23,792 bases of DNA from Saccoglossus kowalevskii. Its lineage: Eukaryota > Hemichordata > Enteropneusta > Harrimaniidae. The notes under the pieces were generated by a model that did no database searches, had not been told where the DNA came from, and worked only from the letters and a program-made list of their open reading frames with translations. A program made the translations under genes and the position numbers. Shown here piece by piece: positions 7,553 to 16,950 of this stretch. Every line of letters starts with the position of its first letter. Positions within the stretch are counted from its first letter, which is position 1. The stretch lies in NCBI RefSeq assembly GCF_000003605.2, contig NW_003125901.1:15785-39576 (forward strand), given 5' to 3'.

Positions 7553-8395
7553 TTATTTTTTATATAGAACATTATTTATGAATAGTCTACCATTTGAAAA
7601 ACGAACTTTCTTTCCGGCTCTAAAGGCACTATCCATGACATCTTTCAATCCTTTTTTTGTTATATAATCTGCCTTACATAGGTCGACAACTACAAATATA
7701 TCCGAATCTTGGAGAGCTTTCCGTCTATTTGCAAGAATAGAATTACGCTGCAGTCTTATTGGAAATTTCAGTATATGACGTGGTGTTGTGGTTGATTTTC
7801 TTTTAACATCGACTGGTACACGGTGAGCATTATCAATTAAAACATTTGGCATATTAAACTTCTCAGATAAAACGTCTTGGACGAGAGATGCACAATTTTC
7901 CGTATCCCGTTCTGTAATGCCACCAACCCGTAGATTATAGCTACGCGAGTAGCGCTCTGAATGTATACTAAAGTTTTCAATTGAACTCGTACGTGACTTT
8001 GTTAACTCTAGTTCAGCGTGTAGCTCACTGAATTTCGTTTGTAATATTTCGTTTGACGCTTTCACGTCAACCACTTCTTCACACGTAAATTCAACAGACT
8101 TTACCAAATCTGTACATTTGACTTCAACGGCAGTAACCCGTTCAGAAATCTTTTTTTGCTCTTGCAAAATAGACGACGTTGTCTCTGTTATTGCGTTAAT
8201 TTTGGTTTCCAAGCCTTGCAAACATTCCTTCATCAATAGCTTTAAAGTGTCGTGCGTAATTGTGCCACCTGTCGGTTCGCCGGGTCGGACATCTTGGAAG
8301 TAGGTGGAGATCAAATCTGTGTCTGTCGGTCTATTTTTTCTTTCCCGTCGAGGTCGGTCCATTTCCTTAATATAAGTGTTGCAGTAATATGGCAA
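7553..8395 (-). CDS. L1-type ORF1 protein (coiled coil, RRM, C-terminal domain), intact frame
   Basis: This is the LINE-1 ORF1p family, an RNA-binding trimeric chaperone that packages LINE RNA in cytoplasmic particles. The frame is open for 280 codons. Met12 (at 8362), ahead of a basic stretch DRPRRERKNRP, is the more likely start. A heptad-like helical region spans about 50-145 (LLMKECLQGLETKINAI to ELELTKSRTSSIENF). The RRM begins at SYNLRVGGI (~151) and includes VLIDNAHRV and PRHILKFPIRLQR. The C-terminal domain holds NRRKALQDSDIFVVVDLCKA, KKGLKDVMDSAFRAGKKVRF and NGRLFINNVLY. The frame ends shortly after NNVLY, where family members usually end. It has no internal stop, unlike every other TE gene here, so it may be young. 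No RT follows; only an endonuclease scrap lies 1.1 kb downstream. A domesticated copy is possible but unproven. Confidence 0.85.
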   Translation of the reverse strand: MPYYCNTYIKEMDRPRRERKNRPTDTDLISTYFQDVRPGEPTGGTITHDTLKLLMKECLQGLETKINAITETTSSILQEQKKISERVTAVEVKCTDLVKSVEFTCEEVVDVKASNEILQTKFSELHAELELTKSRTSSIENFSIHSERYSRSYNLRVGGITERDTENCASLVQDVLSEKFNMPNVLIDNAHRVPVDVKRKSTTTPRHILKFPIRLQRNSILANRRKALQDSDIFVVVDLCKADYITKKGLKDVMDSAFRAGKKVRFSNGRLFINNVLYKK

Positions 8396-8511
8396 TAAAA
8401 ATTAATTTGCTTACCGTAGAAATTGTACGTCAACCTACTGTCCGTTAACTGAGAGAAGCGGATATCTTGAAGAGACGATGTGAACACGATGCTCACACTT
8501 CGACCATGACC

Positions 8512-8690
8512 TCGTGACCCTGCAAACTTTAGTGTTGTCTCAAGCTTTCCTTGGAACTACAGGTCTCACTACGTATTTCGCATTCATATTTATGTCCAGC
8601 ATGTTTCTCTTGGTGGGCTTTTGCTGCAGCATACGATCGGGGCGATTGTGTGTTTCAAAATATGTCCCTCATTGTACACGTAGCAATGGA
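8512..8690 (-). pseudogene. Decayed C2H2 zinc-finger fragment
   Basis: On the minus strand one frame reads through TCTMRDIF, stop, NTQSPRSYAAAKAHQEKH, AGHKYECEIRSETC, SSKESLRQH, stop, SLQGH. This resembles the end of one C2H2 finger (H-X3-H in HQEKH, at 8601-8615), a degraded TGEKPY-type linker (AGHKYEC) and a second finger with its helix SSKESLRQH and a further His. The second finger's expected C-X2-C is distorted and two stops interrupt the frame. It lies between the LINE ORF1 and the recombinase-type retroelement. It could be a host zinc-finger relic or part of a mobile element. The match is by eye only. Confidence 0.4.
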
Positions 8691-8736
8691 ACGTGGGTCA
8701 CAGGGATTGAGTAACGATAAGTGCTATGTGCCAATT

Positions 8737-8815
8737 TTTTAAACTCGTGCAAAATTATGTTATAAATTTGAGCAATGTCTCTTCTGAAGATGGCAAAGTT
8801 TCCTCATTAATCAGC
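8737..8815 (-). pseudogene. Possible start of tyrosine recombinase (core-binding region)
   Basis: A short minus-strand block reads INEETLPSSEETLLKFIT, stop, FCTSLK. It resembles the N-terminal SAM-like segment of DIRS/Ngaro recombinases (P-S-E-x-T-L-x-x-F motif), and it lies downstream of the RNase H, where a recombinase belongs. The catalytic domain with Arg-His-Arg-Tyr is not seen. The assignment rests on context. Confidence 0.35.
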
Positions 8816-8929
8816 TCACAAAAATAGGACTAAGTTTGCTGTCCTGAACTGTAAGTGTTTTTGTGTTATTTGTGTATACTGTGTCAATCAGGTACCAGGC
8901 ACGGATCCATCAATGGCCAGAGTCAGAAA

Positions 8930-10230
8930 AATATAGCTAGATATTAGGTATTACATATCTATAAAAATGCGAGACAGTGCATCAGCTGCACGATTATTTG
9001 TTTCCTATCACGTGGGTTGCCCTTAGTTCAAAGTTAAATTTTGCAAATGTGAAGAAAATTTGACGTAACAGTGCAGCACACTGTATATTACGTGATGTGG
9101 AAAATAATTAGCAGTGTTTTGACGTTGTTACCCCATGCTTCAGCAGCGTGTGCTATGGCATACTGTTCTCGCCAGTTAATGGAGTATTTCCGGGGGTGTA
9201 ATTGTCTACTTCATCCCTAATTTATTCTGGGAGTGTTTTTGGTGCCAAGCACTGCTCCATGTCTAAGGTCTGGCACATATAGTTCAAGGTCAATACTTGA
9301 TGTCCAGTGTAAAGCATAAAACATGCTAACTCCATTCCATGTTGGTAGGTATGATATCAACCTCTCTACGTCTAGATGAAATCTTTTCGTGAGTTTTGTT
9401 TTATGGTGAAGATTTTAATAACTGTATCAATCACTCGTCTTGAGAATGTACGTCCTGCATGGCAAACCTTTGTGAAGAGAATAACTTTGACATTTAGTTA
9501 CGTGTCATGCCATTGGTCGAATTCTTTTATTATTTCTTGAAGAGTGTTACGTGATATGCGTGCTTCCATTGCTTCTGTGTCTAAAATTATCCCCAGGAAT
9601 TTCACACAGGTACTTGTAGTACATACTTAGTTTGGGCAACTTACTGGCAACCCAAGCTTTTAACAACAATAGAGCAAACCCTTGACATTTCCATCACACT
9701 GCTCACTGTGTGCATTTCCATCAATAATATAGTCTTCCAGTTAGTGTTCCACATTAGTAGCTAACAAAATGTTTATGCATCATATACTGCATAGCATTTG
9801 CAAATGTGTTGAACAGTCCTAGGAATGGACTAGTACGGAGGCCAAATGATAACACTTTGCTGTAAAAGTAATATGATTTGACTGTCCTGATCAGTCTATG
9901 TCAAGTTCCCCCAACACAACCGAGTAGCTCCCAGTCTTCAGGGATCACTTGCCAGATCAAAGAATGTTTTCTATTACAGTGTCGGTTGATGCGTGTGTAT
10001 TGTTCTTCGTAAATACCATCATTTATGAACTGCCCTGGTGGCTATGGGAGGTCATGGATGATGCGGTACTTTCCACTGTTCTTTTTAGGTCGGTCTCCAA
10101 GTGGGGATGATAAAAATGATAGTGAGGGAGGATCGTGCATGGGACCAGCTTTGTAACCTTTGTAATTTTTTCCATTGTTCCAGTTTTTTGAAAGATGGGT
10201 GGTTTGCGGCCTGTGACCTTGATCTTGCAT
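8930..10230 (-). pseudogene. DIRS/Ngaro-type retroelement: RT and RNase H (decayed)
   Basis: This is the polymerase of a tyrosine-recombinase-type retroelement, readable across stops and frameshifts. Fingers: GPMHDPPSLSFLSSPLG then RPKKNSGKYRIIHDLP, stop, PPGQFINDGIYEEQY (10146-~9980). Then IPEDWELLG (~9930), motif B LSFGLRTSPFLGLFNTFANA (~9790-9862), and the catalytic box as DYIIDG (9717-9734) instead of Y-x-D-D. These are followed by SEQCDG, KLGLPVS, VKFLGIILDTEAMEARIS (~9540-9610), AGRTFSRRVID (~9430-9460) and LPTWNGVSMF (~9340). RNase H: INWREQYAIAHAAEAWG (~9130-9190), LLRQIFFTFAKFNFELRATH (~9015-9080) and NRAADALSR (8969-8995). The block order and the FLGI.LDT/ADALSR signatures are typical of DIRS-like elements. 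A Ty3-type origin is the alternative; no integrase is seen. Confidence 0.75.
8969..8995 (-). other. RNase H C-terminal signature NRAADALSR
   Basis: Nine codons give Asn-Arg-Ala-Ala-Asp-Ala-Leu-Ser-Arg, the conserved end of RNase H in DIRS and Ty3-type elements, just after RATHVIGNK. It is the most specific marker for the decayed element. Confidence 0.75.
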
Positions 10231-10239
10231 TCATTGACA

Positions 10240-10640
10240 TTGTATAGAAAACATACCTGACTTTTCTTTTTGCCCTTCTTTTGTGTCTCTGGTGAGATGG
10301 GTATCTTCGCCAGTAAGGGACAATCTTTTGTTCGATGGTCTGTTTGTTTACATTTATGGCAAGTAGGAAGCGACTTGGAAGCACTTCTGAATCGCAATTC
10401 TGGATAGTGCCGTGATATACAAGTAGAGTTAACAAAGTTCTCGATTTCGACTATATAAAGGCAGCAAACCACTGTGTGAAAGAATTGATCTGCATCGTCA
10501 TCGTTTTCGCTGGGGTGTTAACTTTTTCAATACTGCCTCTATGGCACCATGTTCACCTAGGATGGGGTATTGTAATGTTGCTAGATCAATGTACTCCCCT
10601 GCAAGGACTTTCCTTTAGGTAGCTGCAGACATGTTGTTAT
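10240..10640 (-). pseudogene. DIRS/Ngaro-type gag region with zinc knuckle (frameshifted)
   Basis: This is the nucleocapsid-like part of the retroelement upstream of its RT. One frame carries ELRFRSASKSLPTCHKCKQTD and so on, with a perfect C-X2-C-X4-H-X4-C knuckle (plus 10320-10361), a lysine-rich linker (KKGKKK) and QVCFLYNVNEC, which resembles the second Cys motif of DIRS-like gag. Another frame upstream reads VLAGEYIDLATLQYPILGEH (~10540-10600), plausible for the preceding gag segment. The frame then runs past the RT start out of phase. The gag assignment is inferred from position and the knuckle. Confidence 0.6.
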
Positions 10641-10642
10641 AG

Positions 10643-11044
10643 CTAGCAGCAACATGAATGGAATGGCTTGGGTGACATGGATGGTGGTTTGTCAGCTCTC
10701 TTCATTCTGTATGGCATGTATAGGCCATCATCATCATGGATATTTGACTGCTGTACAACACTAACTTGTGCCTTTGATGTGTGTTTTTTTTTTTGGACAA
10801 GCAGGCTTTGTTTCTGTGATAATCTTGCATCTTTTTCTGGTGGTTGTTTAAGAGAGCATGTTTGAACCGGGGTCATCAAAAGTTCCCACTCGTGTAGTCC
10901 GCCATGTTGTTTTGTGGTCGTGAGTTCACTCACCAGACTTCCTTGCAATCCGAGATCTCCTGATCGTAAATTATAAGCCATGCCGGTGATATTTGTCATG
11001 AAAAAATATATCAAAAGTATAGCCTGGAAAACGCACGCACACAT
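10643..11044 (-). pseudogene. Putative N-terminal gag ORF of the DIRS/Ngaro-type element
   Basis: This is an open frame of 133 codons directly upstream of the gag/RT remnants on the same strand. It starts with a short hydrophobic lead. A more likely start is the Met of MAYNLRSGDLG (residue 22). The middle is Lys/Gln/Ser-rich (residues 60-95: KDARLSQKQSLLVQKKKH) and the end is basic and proline-rich. I do not recognise a domain. Position, strand and low complexity fit the disordered start of a gag protein. It could also be a chance frame. Confidence 0.4.
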
Positions 11045-11518
11045 TAATGAACAAAAGATATGTTAGCCGGTCACCTAGGCCTGTGAGGGCGCTATATCTG
11101 TATAACAACCTGGGACAATTTGGGCGCTATCACAGAAAGATCACTAACGCCCTTTAACACACAGTGTTGTACATACAATATATCACACACAGGGCTAGGT
11201 TTCGGAAAGTTGATATGTCAATGTTACCAGGACGTAATTTCATATTTTTTTTATTCATGGTGTATTCGTTGGTATTAATTATTCATGATATGCAGTGACG
11301 TTTTGGAACATGTGAGTGAATTTTTTTATCCTATAATAGTCCAAATTGACTATTGAAACGTCACTTACGTGGTACACGCACATCAGTTTCTTTACCGTGA
11401 CGGAGTCTTTATTTTGTAATTTATTTTATTTTACATTAAATTATGTGTACATAACATTACTGAGAAAAAGAAGAACAAAAACTATGATGTCAGTGTGGAA
11501 AACCGATATCACCGATAC
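11045..11518. other. Non-coding spacer
   Basis: No gene is recognised. Two GGGCGCTAT sites (around 11087 and 11122) lie about 35 bp apart, just beyond the 5' end of the retroelement. They could belong to its terminal repeat. The rest is AT-rich. Confidence 0.4.
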
Positions 11519-11638
11519 ACCGCCGTCTTCTGGGCAGGTTTTCCTAATTGCTAACATTGCAAATGAGGGTATCACCCTTCGTACATTTCGTCTAACTTTG
11601 TTGTGAACTTTGTCACTGTATGACGCCCACCGATAAGT
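11519..11638 (-). pseudogene. P2X7-C-terminal-like domain fragment (possible exon)
   Basis: Within a 106-codon minus-strand frame, about 40 residues (TYRWASYSDK, then RRNVRRVIPSFAMLAIRK, then PEDGG) match the pattern of the cytoplasmic C-terminal domain of P2X7 receptors. In vertebrates this ends with a Y-R block, I-L/I-P-S, then R-I-R-K-x-(F/C)-P and a G-x-Y-x-G-F end. Many invertebrates carry this domain in stand-alone proteins. A good acceptor (CTCTTCAG) lies just before ACTTATCGG at the start of the block, so this may be an exon or a relic of one. The usual Cys after I-P-S is Phe here and the Y-x-G-F end is not in frame, which favours a relic. Recognition is by eye. Confidence 0.4.
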
Positions 11639-11761
11639 CTGAAGAGATATCTTGTTACAAAATCGACACGAATAATTCCAAAAAAATCTTGTATAATTAT
11701 TGCTGATTATATTCAAAATAAGAATTTGATCAATTATTGTTATCATTCTGTCATGGTTCAA

Positions 11762-13554
11762 CTAACCTATTTATAAGTGGGTCCTTTCCTATATCATTGA
11801 GTCTCGCCGTTACATATTTCAATGAGGCTTGCTGAACTTGCAAACGGTTTCAAAATCGGGATATCAGTTATACACCCAATGATTGCACGTAATAAACAAA
11901 ATAAAATCACGTTTCCAAATACTAGTAGCTAGTTTGAGAACCGTTAACAGTTACGAAATTACATAGATGATAATAGACAACCGATACAATAAACATTTAG
12001 AATGTACAACAATGTGTTTGTTTCCATGAAATCGTGCCCGATTGAGCGTCGACTGAAATTTGTACTAATTGGGGTAGTAAGTGCACAAAACACGTAACGC
12101 TAGATTGTGATTCGTCCACACATTTAAAATTTAACACTTTTTGAGAACGTAAAACATGTGCCGGGTTTATCTGACAGTTATGACAATTATAACTGACTGC
12201 AATGGCTCAAAAGGCACTGGAGCTGCAACTAGACGTCATTCACAGATCACTTCTGGCCTTTTGTTTTTCTAGTACACGCGTTTTATTTTAAGAGTGTAAT
12301 GACATTTACATATTTATCTTCGAACCTTAGTATTTTACACGGCGCAATTCCCTCCAAATACAAGTTTGCACATGAACACCATTCCATGGAATCTAGTATT
12401 CCCAAATTATTTCTGATTCATCGCTTGTAGAGACGTCTTCGGCTGATTTTTTTTTTCTATTTCGCCTGCACTAGATTGATATGGCTTCATCTCACGCATA
12501 TCAAATTCAACATTAGTTGAATTACTACACTCGCTACTACACAGGTTGTCCATGGATTTGCCACCTCGTATATATTAGTAAATAGCGCCCTCACTCAACA
12601 ATAATTAGAATGAGAGATTGGTTGATCAAAAGTTTGATGAGTCAGTTGCATCTATTGGCTAAGCTGTAGGGTGTATTGTTAGGGGTTTGGGTTTCATGTT
12701 TGTAATGACTGGTTGTAATGTGCTATGTCGTTGTTTTCAGGATGCAGCCTGATATTTGTTGCTTTCTTGGAAGTTCAATTATCGCTACAATTTTTGTTGT
12801 AGGTGGGAGATGTGTTTATTGGTGGTTGAGTCATTGTTTAGACACCCTGCAGCTTGGAATGGCATGGTCCAAATCAAAATTTGATATGGCGGTGTCTTCT
12901 AAAAACATGGCATCATTTATTGTTGTAGATCCTGAGAACTAGCCACTGAATATGATGTCGGGAATAAATGGTATTCTGAACAAGCTTTATTAATTATTGC
13001 TGGCAATATTCCAGTATGAATTGGGAGCAAACTGTGACACCAAATATAGTCGTTGTATTGTTATGCTTCTAAAATATTGTTTTCAAATGTCTTGAAACAG
13101 ATTCAAACATATGGATATGCATTGTAAAAAATTAAGATGAAATGATGTTCAAAAAAATAATTTGTATATGGTAAATTTATTTTAAAGAATTCAGTGAAAA
13201 TATTATAGAATAAAATAAATTAAATAGAAGTATTATGTGTATTTTTGTATGTGGAAACTTGGCTGGCCCACTCAAAAATATAAAAATGTGAGGTCTGCAG
13301 ATCTTTGTTTCTTTTATTTTACAGACTGCAAACAATAAAACACTCACAGTGCAAGGCTAGTTAACCAACATGTCTTCTCTTGCTTGAGTGTGAAAGTACA
13401 TGGTTTATTAGTTACTATCTCTTATTTTTTTAAATATTAGAATTTCTTTTATTTGTGGGAAGGTTCATAGAACAGAGATATGTGTGTTCGAGAGTAATTG
13501 TTGCATATGTTTATGTATACTAGTATGCAATAGAGATTTAGCGATATCAACCAA
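11762..13554. other. Long non-coding stretch
   Basis: No coding region is convincing. The 74-codon plus-strand frame at 12718-12942 has no recognisable domain. A GCGCCCTC site lies at 12585-12592. Scattered T- and A-runs occur, and composition is uniformly AT-rich. No array, RNA gene or transposon end was seen. Confidence 0.5.
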
Positions 13555-13569
13555 CGCCCCCTAGAGGCG
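13555..13569 (-). promoter_or_regulatory. CTCF-like motif
   Basis: The minus strand reads CGCCTCTAGGGGGCG, close to the vertebrate CTCF core CCASYAGRKGGC, with one departure (T for the A at the third core position). CTCF and similar site preference occur widely in bilaterians. A functional site cannot be claimed from one motif. Confidence 0.3.
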
Positions 13570-13749
13570 AAATTATGCCATGCAAAGAGGACGTTTGTCG
13601 TCGATATATAGGGCATTCTGCAGCACATACGAGTTGATTTTATCGCCGGAATTTATTCTTAGATCTCAAATTCCATGAACAGAGTAACAAAGACTAGATC
13701 TTTTCTTTCTTTTAAGGGTCTAGACAGGATCTTTATCGTTTCTTAGTCC

Positions 13750-14277
13750 GTACTAAGCCGGGGGATATATTGAACTTGCCTAATAGGGTCGTGCCCCTGA
13801 AATGGGTCTCGTTTTTGTTTTTTTTTGGATTTTAGGTATAATTATCGGTCTTATTTCTGGTCAAGATAGGTATAAATATCGGTAATATTTTTCCGATTTG
13901 GTATACTTATGGGTCCGAATATATGAGCGAATATCTCCACCTCAGATCCATATATACATGATCAACCCGGAAATGAAACAAGGCAATCAACATTTAAACG
14001 GAGATTTAACACGGAATAGAAGAGGGTGCATATTCCTCAGTGAAACCTGTTGGCTTACATGTGCTTTCATTTGAAATGTTCTCCTAATAGAGCAAATACG
14101 GTAACTGTTTTATTTGGAATAAACAGTGATGACAGAAAACTTAAGGTACTTTGATATAAATATGGGTATAGATTTTGCCACTATCCAGGTATAAAAATGG
14201 TCACACTTTTGAGCACTCAGGGGCACCTAACTTCTCTACCCAGCAATGTATCAACTGCCCCCCTCCCGGTACTAAGC
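13750..14277. mobile_element. Candidate MITE with 9-bp target duplication
   Basis: GTACTAAGC occurs as a direct repeat at 13750-13758 and 14269-14277. The 510 bp between begins CGGGGG and ends CCCCCCTCCCG, giving short imperfect inverted ends. Inside is a perfect inverted repeat GTGCCCCTGA (13791-13800) / TCAGGGGCAC (14217-14226). A 9-bp duplication is typical of Mutator-like transposons. There is no transposase, so it would be a non-autonomous element. The ends are G/C runs, so their similarity is weak evidence; the 9-bp repeat is the main support. Confidence 0.4.
13834..13914 (+). repeat. Degenerate ~33-bp tandem repeat
   Basis: Three successive versions of one word occur: AGGTATAATTATCGGT (13834), AGGTATAAATATCGGT (13868) and TGGTATACTTATGGGT (13899). 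Spacings are 34 and 31 bp. Related words recur at about 14152 and 14187 inside the same candidate MITE. Confidence 0.6.
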
Positions 14278-14466
14278 GATCGCGCACGTTTTCTTAGCAT
14301 GGGTTAAGGTGTATGAAAATAAATACAATTTTTGCAATACAATGTGTGTAACGCAGAAAAATGTACATCACATGTATATGTATTGCATTCTTTATTAAGT
14401 AAACAAAACACAAAAATAGAGGGGGAAAAACTGTACAGAAATTAGAAAAATATGTGTAAATACAAT

Positions 14467-14469
14467 GAA

Positions 14470-14521
<52 letters not shown>
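14467..14521. repeat. (AAAT)n microsatellite
   Basis: About 13 uninterrupted AATA/TAAA units. They produce the Leu/Ile/Tyr/Phe repeats seen in an overlapping minus-strand frame, which is therefore not a real protein. Confidence 0.95.
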
Positions 14522-15374
14522 ACTGTTTTTTAAATAAAATAATGTTTGTTTAAAGTACACAATGTACAAGACCTTACCTCACCCTGACAGGACACAGATT
14601 CTAGAAATAAATATAGAGGAAATATGACTTGAGTGACAGCACACACAGTATTTGAAAAAAGGGTAACAAAATCGTTTTTTTTTTCAGAAAATTATGCAGA
14701 AAAAAATCGTCTTCGAAATAGATTATGAATGATTAGATATTATTCCAAATAGCAACACGCTTTATAAAACAGTAAAACACAAAAATTTAAAATTATATAT
14801 TGAGCAGACAACAATGTAAACAAATTTCATTAATTCGGGAAATATGTAAGATTTCTTTATATAAAAAAAAACAAGTGCGCCCTCAAACGGACCTCCCTAC
14901 AAACTGTGTCACCATAGTCAAGAAATATATATGCATTATTGCGGCCCGCTAACTAGCTACTCAAACACAGATGACCCTTTCTATATCGAAACTCAATGAA
15001 AACATGAGAAAATGACAAGCAAGGAAACATCTCGTCCAGAAATTAAGCGACCAAATTATCACCGGAATATCCAATCGGTCAACGTGTACAGTACCATTTC
15101 CAAGATGTAACGTAAGCAGATTTCGCGCATCCTGAATTCTCGGGAAATAACTAGACTCTTTTAATAAATCTGATATCACAGGGTCACAAATTGAGGATTC
15201 TTCATATCTTAACACCGTCACGTACAGAGAAAATCGGATAGTCCATTGTGTAACTTCTGTTAACGTGAAAATGAAAGCTAAATCCGTAATTTAAACTTAG
15301 GCTAAAATTGGAAGTAGAGTTTGAGCACTAGCGAATCACTCTGAAAGACATTATTATGCAATTTAAGAGTATTT
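14522..15374. other. No recognisable gene
   Basis: AT-rich. An 86-codon minus-strand frame (14961-15221) reads EESSICDPVISDLLKESSYF and so on but matches no family I know. A GCGCCCTC site is at 14877-14884. No RNA gene or repeat boundary was seen. Confidence 0.45.
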
Positions 15375-15446
15375 TTGTTACAAATCAGTCAATCGTTCGG
15401 AAGGCGATTGGATGGATACGGTTATTTTCCAACATCACCCCCGCGC

Positions 15447-15587
15447 TTTATGTTACACTGCACTTTGGGACTGCTTATACTCATTGTATTTATAAGTGGG
15501 CCAGTATTCCGTGAATGTGCGAATTCTACCGAATTGCCAAGCGCAGGCGGCTTAAAAACAGGAAGCATAATTAACCATTTCGAGTAA
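15447..15587 (+). CDS. Small ORF with signal-peptide-like start (possible first exon)
   Basis: A 70-codon frame opens at 15375, but its internal Met (MLHCTLGLLILIVFISG, ATG at 15447) gives a better reading. It would have a classic signal peptide with a hydrophobic core of about 12 residues, then PVFRECANSTELPSAGG and an N-linked glycosylation sequon (NST). It stops after 46 codons, at 15587. A donor-like CGA|GTAATG sits across the stop, so this could be the first coding exon of a secreted protein. Function is unknown. A chance frame is equally possible, since no promoter or partner exon was identified. Confidence 0.2.
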   Translation, partial: FMLHCTLGLLILIVFISGPVFRECANSTELPSAGGLKTGSIINHFE

Positions 15588-16940
15588 TGTTTCTCTAACT
15601 TTTTTATCTTATTATTTATTAGTTGACAATTTCGAAGCTTGGTTCACTTAAAGTCAATTGACGCGCCAGTATAATTATAGTGCATTTTTCAGTGTAGTTA
15701 TATTTTGCACAAATCTCGGTAAATTGTTATTTTTAATGTAACTTTGCATCCTGTGTTTGGTATGCAATCTATGGAACTCTGGGATAATTATTATGTATTT
15801 GTAGTTATCGTAATATTAAGTTTACCCAGTTACTGTTGTGTTTAGATTAATTTCCCTGTAATGTATATATTTGGGGGTTGTCAATGCACATTTATTTGGA
15901 GTCACAAACCGGTGTGTTTCTTGTGTCTGTGGGTGACGTAGTAGACAATACTAACATTGTCAATTGTTACGGGCATGGGTCTTAACAGAAACCATTTTAT
16001 GATTTTCAGTTGATCATCATTGTGGCAGCACCAACTAATACACTAAAGACAGGCGATCACGTTCTTGACTGGTGTGGCATATCTCTTTAATCGCATCTTC
16101 AACTTAAATATACCAACACCGTAAGATCTAGCAATTAACAAAAATATAACAAATCACTAAATCTTAATACAAATAAGGTGTAAAATATATAGTACTAAAA
16201 ATCTCTAAATACTACAGTTCAGTACTTCACCATAGATGCCATGGCGCTATCGCTGAAGGTCGCAACATAAATAATAATTACAGTATTTCAGCTAACACGA
16301 TAAAACCGATTCTTCAACAATACAACAAGTAATTCTTCCACTACAACGAATGTGGATACACTTCAGTCCTTTCACGAGTCCATATAATAACTTACTAACA
16401 ATGATTGATACTATGCTAAACACGGTGATGACGAAATCGTACACATAGTAATGTAAAGCTAGAAAACACAAGTCAGTATAACATCAAAAGAGCTCTATGT
16501 CGATCCATACTACAACAAAACTGCTCTCTGAACACTCAAAGTACAAATAATACAGCTGTATATTACCTCGTGGGCCTATTTAGTTGGTACTCCGAGAGTG
16601 ATTATCGATGAAATTGGTCCTAGCGATCAACGTTACGAACAATGGAAACATGGCTACTGTTGCATCATGGGACAAACAATCCACGGTAATACGCAACAAA
16701 AAACTCGTGCAGACAATAAATCTGCCCTATAAGTACAAAATATCTATTCCTACGAATAATAATAATTTAACGTGAAATAATTACATGAAATAAGAAACTA
16801 TTTAATAAAACTACTTAGTCTTTGTTCCGTTCACGACTAACACTGAAGGGCGCTGTTAACACAACAATTCCGTTAAGTCTCAGTGCACCTCGTCAGCTAC
16901 AATCATGAAAAGTATAATCATTTTTAGCCACTTTATGCGA
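15588..16940. other. Long non-coding stretch
   Basis: No frame longer than chance and no domain was seen. A small hairpin GACAAT..ATTGTC lies near 15944-15961. An AAGGGCGC site is at 16846-16853. The composition is AT-rich throughout. Confidence 0.5.
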
Positions 16941-16950
16941 TAGATTTTTC

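Noticed and set aside
8514..8742. Two overlapping plus-strand frames with hydrophobic residues
   Set aside because: They lie opposite the decayed zinc-finger reading and match nothing; the minus-strand motifs are more specific.
10668..10865. Plus-strand 65-codon Cys/Phe-rich frame
   Set aside because: Opposite strand of the putative gag frame, with no motif of its own.
11346..11606. Plus-strand 86-codon frame
   Set aside because: It overlaps the minus-strand P2X7-like block, which has a recognisable pattern; the plus frame has none.
13600..13690. TATA-like ATATATAGGG with a downstream ATG
   Set aside because: The TATA match is poor, the frame after the ATG is short and there is no clear donor.
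14294..14569. Minus-strand 91-codon frame with Ile-Tyr-Leu-Phe repeats
   Set aside because: Created by translation of the (AAAT)n microsatellite.
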